A DNA stretch of 64,000 nucleotides from the NCBI RefSeq assembly GCF_026151205.1, contig NC_087084.1, positions 12,615,453 to 12,679,452 on the forward strand. The letters run 5' to 3'. Both the position numbers and the translations under genes were made by a program. Under the pieces are notes generated by a model, which saw only the letters and a program-made list of their open reading frames with translations, had not been told where the DNA came from and ran no database searches. This DNA comes from Bolinopsis microptera (Eukaryota; Ctenophora; Tentaculata; Lobata; Bolinopsidae). Position 1 is the first letter of the stretch; every line of letters begins with the position of its first letter. Below are positions 57,801-64,000 of this stretch, piece after piece.

Positions 57801-58602
57801 TGCAGTAAATGGATAAGCACCTTCTTATCAAAGACCACCATTAACCACTCTAATTTATTGACCTATATAAACTTAGTGGTAGTTTATAGACACCATTTAA
57901 TTTATAACTTATCATACTTAGGCATATTTTTTGGTGACTGTATCACCCATTAACATTTGATAATAGTACAGTTTATTGACGACACATTGACTGAATGTTA
58001 TTTATAAACTAATTTATATTCTAGATATTTATTTATTTTACAACAACAGACAACTTCCTGTTTTTTTATCTTCTATATTAGTTACTCATATCCTTGTACA
58101 GACTTTTTTACAAGGAACATTGACAAAATAACCCACATTAGGCAATCATTCTTGCTCTAAATTATTTCACCAATTGCTATTAGGCATAGAACTAAAATCT
58201 CTGGTCAACAGATTTCAATGTTTAATTAATTTGAGTAATATACAGTATGGAAATAAGAAGATATTTAATTTTGCCTTGGGCTATTATATGACTAGGTATT
58301 AGGTAAAAATGGATGATATGAAATTTGAATTCCAATCAAACTTTACAACTATGTGGTTGGGGCATTTTGCCATTATAAATATGTAACTGACTCATATAAC
58401 ATATTAATTTATTGGTATTCGATTTCTGATTATGCTCTAGGAATATGATTAGTATATCCTCAATTTGGCTTTAAGGAAGGGTGCCCAGCTAAAAGAACTG
58501 ATTCTTCCAGGAAGCATCCCGTGCCCAGAGCTTGGTCTAACATATATATTAAATTATATAACCATTCATTCTGTATGTGCACGAAAATTTATGTCATCAA
58601 AA
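57801..58602. other. No supported gene between OSGEP and retroelement copy B
   Basis: AT-rich. The OSGEP C-terminal exon would be expected here or has been lost to base errors. Nothing else is seen. Confidence 0.4.
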
Positions 58603-61600
58603 CATGAGGAAAAACCAGTGTATAAACACCGTGGAAGAATTGCATCGACAGTGATGCAGAAATCAGACCTCTCAATACTGCGAATCTCTCATTCAGTCAG
58701 GAGAGATGGTCATTCAGTATGTTCTTTGGAGAGAGGTACAAGTATAGCGATCCAGAGATGATAATCAGGAAAACCTGGAGAATCCTGATAAAATTGCTAC
58801 ACTTGTCCTAAAACCATGAGGAGTTCTGTGCAGAAGGAAACCCTGTAATGGAACAGCGTGTTGATCACCGCTAATGAAGATGGCGAGGTATATATGCCTG
58901 AAACATTCAGACAATGACCCGTGAAACATCCAGAGTCTAGCATATTGACTCTATTCCACTGGAGAGAATCAAAAGACCTCTTCACTGAAATGAACAACCC
59001 AGTTCACACGCCATCAAATGTACTCAAGATCATTTACAGATGAACTAAGGAGTCAGGCTGCACTACAACACTCTATCCAGAAGGGGTCAGTCACTGGTGC
59101 AGTACGATATAGTTTTCACCTTCAGATCATAGAGGAAAGAATATCGTGCCGGTACATGTATCTTCTCAAGTTCAATGGGAGCAGTTATGAAATTTGGAGA
59201 GGATCACAAAAGGAGCCTTTATGGTAATTGGCTGCCTGTTCGAATGTTGGACTCCTACCCTAGAAGACAATTCACCATATCTTGCATGTGATACAAGAAC
59301 AATGTTAATATGTGTGGTATAAATGATGTAGACGACCATCTGTTAACTCTCAGCGTGAATTTTTGCTATATTTAGTCATCTAGAATTCAAGATTGTAGCA
59401 AATTCAGAGGCCATCAACTGCCCCAGTATTTCTTTGTCCTCTATTTACCAACCTCGAAATGCTGATATAAATAGGAAAGTTCTTTACCTTTATAGAACGT
59501 AATCCGTGGCTACTCCAAAAACTTTGGTGTCCAGTCCGTTATGGCTTAGATGACTTCCTTGACAATAACACTGCTACTTGCCTAAAACCATGTCCAGGAG
59601 ATTGACAGAAAAAGGCCGAACGGATTACCTCACACTCAATTGAAGGAGTGGCCCAACTTGCTACTTTAATCCGTAATACTTTTTAGGGGGGTCCTTGTTA
59701 TATGCATGGAGGGACTGATAAGGAAGAAGGTGATGAAGGACGGTAAGGTAGGTTCAACACTTTATTCTCATGCCGTCCGGAGGACTCGCCACAATTTTGA
59801 AGGCAATCAGCCTCGCACATGAATGTTCTTAAAAAAGAGGTCTGTGCCACTGTTTAAAAGTATTTTACTTAGGTCAATCTATATTGAATCTACCACTGTA
59901 ATTGTCCCATTCAACACTAGCTGTTTTCAACAACATTGACAACAAAATAACAAAGTAGACTGTAACTGCAATAATTGGAATCCACCTAGCAGTAAACCGT
60001 TATAAACCCATTTAAGCTACCTGAATGATCAATGATGACAACACTGCTGCAGATGATGTAATACGTAAAATCTCTGAGTGTACTTGGAAGCTGTGACTCA
60101 AATTCTGTAAAAGACATAAACCGCACCTTTGCTAACGAATTCACAAATGCAAAACTCCCTAATATTTACAAAATCTTGAATGGCAACCAATCAAACTTTG
60201 ACTCGACTGGCAAGTGAAATAGCTAGTTAACTAACAAATTCTCTGATAATATGGACTAGCGAAACGAATGTAGGCCCTGAAATGCAAAACTTGTACGAAC
60301 TTCACAGGCTATGAAGAGCTTCTATCAAGATACCTTCGACTCGAAATTAAAAGGCTCAGGAGTAGCCTATATTCCTGAACTCCTACAATGCTGTCAAAAA
60401 TAACAAACCTTCACATAACAGAAAATCTAGAAACCCTCTTTGTAACTATAGGATAGTCATAGGAAATTCTACTTCTATAAGGAGTAATATATCCGCCCTC
60501 CAAGATTGCAATGCTGAGCAAGCTCTCCAAGAGACTGTCGTCAATACTTGATAAAGCATCCAAAACATACACACATTGCAGGTGATTTTAACATTAAACT
60601 CCCTAGTCACCACAGTAGCATTATTGCCACAGTATGAAGATGACCTATTAGTAGAGGCTTCATTCCATTGATAATCAAGCAACTGCATGAAAGCCAGGGA
60701 TGTATGCCGTCGTGCATCGACAACATCATTACAAATGACATAGACACTGTTACTCGACACGTGGAGTCAAACCTGATTCACATATCTCATCACCTCCCAT
60801 ATTTACAAATTTGGACTGGGAATATACAAGACCAAAAAATATTCACCACACACTCAATATTATGACTATTGGTAAACTCAAACCTGATAAATTTTGCTGA
60901 CAGTCTTGGGTAACAAACTAGACCAATGAACCCAATTTAATTGAATATTACAACTTACATGATATCTTTTAAAAACAGCATTGACAAACCTGCAAACTAG
61001 CTAGTACCCAGCACCACTAAACTTACTATCCACACAACCCAAGATTACTGGCGGGATAATGCCTCATAAACCACTGCCATGTGCTTGTTATGATGACTGG
61101 GCGCAAGTCCAGGAAATTTTAAGTGTAAACAAGGCGAAACAGACACAAAAGTGGGCACATGCCTGTGTTCTATCTGCTGAATAAAAGAAACCGTTTATGA
61201 TGACTACAAAGAATATAGAAAGGCTCTATAAAAAGGTTCGTAAAAAAGCTTAATCTGAATATTATTTCTGACAAGTTCTTGAAAACCAGGAAATTCCAAG
61301 AACACCTGGGAACTGATAAATAAAATTCCGTGGGCAACAGAAACGTGATTATCAGTACCTAATTTTACCATAGACAAAGGAAAAGATACCTGATCGCAGA
61401 GTTATAGCTAATGAATTCAATAAGTATTTTGTATCCCTATCATCTAACCTATGCAGCCTACACAGAACTAGGAGAGATACAAATAAAAATTCAGCTTCCA
61501 AGTTTCTGATGACCTTCTTACCTAAACGAATACAGCAAAAATATATCTAACATGACTGCACACCTGAGTAGGTTGTGCTAAGACATATCGGAAACTTAAG

Positions 61601-64000
61601 AATGCAAGGCTATGCGACATACCAGTACATATAGTAAAGGCAGACTCAGGCATAATAGCCACTACTATCGGTATTGTACAACGAATGTATGCAACAGGGA
61701 CTTTTTCCAGACGACGAAAAGTAGGTAAAATAAGTCCATAGATAATCCAGAAAATGCTGAGCTTCTTGAAAAATACTGGCTATCACAACCTATAGCAATA
61801 TTCGGTAAAATACTTGAAAAAATCACATATTCTCCAGGCTTTACAGTTTCTTTCAGTCGAAAGATTATTATATGAAATCAATAAGGCTTTAGAAAAAATC
61901 CTCGACAAGCCATGCACTCAACTTCCTGTCGACTACATTAAAAAATCTTTAAGAGATAAAAATCACGTACAAGAGGCATCTTCATTGATTTAAGTAAAGC
62001 TTTTGACACATCGTCCAAGGGGAGGGCGGGGGGGGGGGGGGGGGGGGAATTGATAAACTTCTTAAAAAACTGAATGAATATGGAATTCGGGGGGACTGCC
62101 AAATAAATAGATAGCCAGTTACCTTCAATAGACAGCAATATGCGTTTCAGAACTTGGAGAAGAATCCGAAAAACTGTCCTGTATATTTGTGTCCTCAGTG
62201 TCAGTATTAGGTCCCTTGCTTTTCATTATCTACAATCAATGAAATATACAGAGGTATCATACCTAGGTAAGTTTATACTTTTTGCCGATGACACCAACGA
62301 TTTTTGTTGTAGATAAATTATAAAAACACTTTACAGCAAAGCTAATAAAATCCTTAAACTTGTTCAATCAGTATAATACGAGTAACTTGCTGCATATCAA
62401 CATAAAGAAATGTTGTTATATCCACTTTAATCGAACTGTAGAAATACCAGATTCAAACACCAATGATTAGAAACTGCACAAAATAATATAGTAATTAAAA
62501 AGGTGGGTAAACTAATTTCTTGGAGTCATTATGACCAAAAACTGAACGGGATGCTCACTTAAGATCGTTAAACCGTAAATAGAAATGTGAGATAGTAGAC
62601 TATGTGGAATTAGACCTGTGTACCTAAAAAACTATTAAGGACCTGTACCACACCACACCCTTCTTGAATCACACCAAGTTATGGAATATCTGTTGTTGGG
62701 GAGGGTGTATCAAATATCCACTAGAAGCCATATTTAAAACACAAAAGAAATTGCATAAGAATTCTCTTTGGTGATATTGGATGCATACATCAATAATCAA
62801 AACTAGCCAGAGTAAGGCCTATCACTAGGATAAGACGTAAAAGTTATCAAGTCAGATGTTAGCCAAAGATTTCTTTGAACTAGAACACAGTAAACCCATC
62901 TTCACGATATAAAACTTCCGTACTGTCCACAATCTTCATAATTGCACTTTTACTGGAATGTTATAAAATTAATAAGTTCCACTCACCATCCTCAATTTTC
63001 TTTTTATTCAACAAGGTCACCAGACGAGACCAACTACATCATCAACCCACTCCATCCCACACTATTCATCTATCAATCAACTAGTATTGAATCACTGCCG
63101 TAAGTCAACAAGTGAAATAGACTTCTCCACTCCCATCAGTACTATCAAGATAATCTTAAGAAATCTTGTTTAGAACTACAACCTAAATAGACCGACAGCT
63201 TGTGTGTCATTACAAACTTTGATGCAAATGAAATTATCATTGAAATAGTTGTAATTAGTAAACATAATTCATATGAGTAAACCACGGTGATTATAGCAAA
63301 AAACCATGACAAGTGTATCAGACTATATTAATCTAAGAAGCCGACAAAAAACGAATCATCATACAACCAATTTTAAAAATCCTGCGGCACAGGCTCCTGT
63401 GTTTTCCTATCACCTCCCCAAACCCCTCTCTACCTTCTCCTCTCTCAGTTTAATCTTCAATTTTTTAAAATTAGATGTTAGCAGATATATTTTCTTTAAA
63501 TGAAAGTAAGCATTATACATTAGTTTGTTATCGTATTTATGTTGTGTATAGTTTTGTCTGACTGGAATATGCTATATATTTTTTAGGCTCACGACGTCTC
63601 GTCCATGGGTGAGTTTGTAGGCTAGAGTATGTGTTCAAATCTCCTACTTCGTATGGTGAAACACGAAAGTTTTGCCTTATGCCTTATGGGTGTCGAGTGT
63701 GTGCCCACCGGATCCAAATATATGATTATTCATGGAAATTACTATTGTCACATAAACAAATCAAAACGACATTAATGATTCCAGAAAATTTTACTAACTG
63801 CAATAGCTAGTTTAAGTAAATATACACACGATCGCAGAGATAGAGACACATTGGGTTCTTGTTCTGCGACTGTGTTTCCTTCCTCCGTTGTGCCGACAGG
63901 TTTTTGTTTGAGTTTCGTAAGTGCTGGGGAAAAAACGCTTAACTATCATGATCAAATAAGTACAAATTTTTAAATTCTTGAACCTAATGCCACAGTTTTC
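58603..64000 (+). mobile_element. CR1/jockey-type non-LTR retrotransposon, copy B (runs off the window)
   Basis: Second copy, same orientation. Pieces: a probable ORF1 frame at 59018-59227 (SYEIWRGSQKEPLW), AGDFNIKLPS near 60580, CIDNIITNDIDTVTRHV at 60715-60765 from the endonuclease, FIDLSKAFDT at about 61980, a poly-G run with flanking G-rich sequence at 62021-62047 that disrupts the alignment to copy A, LFADDTN-like sequence at 62278-62300 (active site), and KKLNEYGI near 62070. Homology reaches base 64000. Confidence 0.85.

Overview
This is eukaryotic (animal) nuclear DNA: genes are split into short exons with GT-AG introns, and the spaces between are full of minisatellites, microsatellites, retrotransposons and short inverted-repeat elements. 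The gene set (TRIP12, WDR55, OSGEP, a CAP-Gly protein, an SRCR/TSP1 fragment) fits an invertebrate metazoan. The sequence alone does not fix the phylum.

Left third (1-22.6 kb): one large minus-strand gene, an ortholog of the HECT ubiquitin ligase TRIP12. Nineteen coding exons join in one uninterrupted frame, from an ATG at 22267 to a donor at 172. They give 723 codons covering a short disordered N-terminus, the armadillo/HEAT region, the WWE domain and the start of the post-WWE region. The catalytic HECT part lies beyond the left edge. Its introns carry many tandem repeats, several touching splice sites, and one 10-kb intron (10767-20849) holds a dead non-LTR reverse-transcriptase fragment, an SRCR-TSP1 pseudogene fragment and a 24-bp minisatellite.

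Middle (22.6-40.9 kb): a Ty3/gypsy-like pol fragment is split by a 5'-truncated non-LTR element with a restriction-like endonuclease, flanked by an 11-bp target duplication. Next come a GC-rich palindromic element, the last two exons of a minus-strand single-pass membrane protein, a pogo-like MITE, and a 1.6-kb TA-flanked inverted-repeat element. A complete three-exon plus-strand gene for a 133-residue membrane protein follows, converging on a minus-strand CAP-Gly gene. The words TGACGTCA and CACGTG recur in tandem arrays here and in TRIP12.

Right third (40.9-64 kb): two copies of one CR1/jockey-type retrotransposon (40.9-46.3 kb and 58.6 kb to the edge) flank a stretch with a few unassigned exons, WDR55 and OSGEP. 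Both retroelement copies and both conserved genes are riddled with one-base insertions and deletions while splice sites and motifs survive. The likeliest reading is poorly polished long-read sequence rather than pseudogenes.
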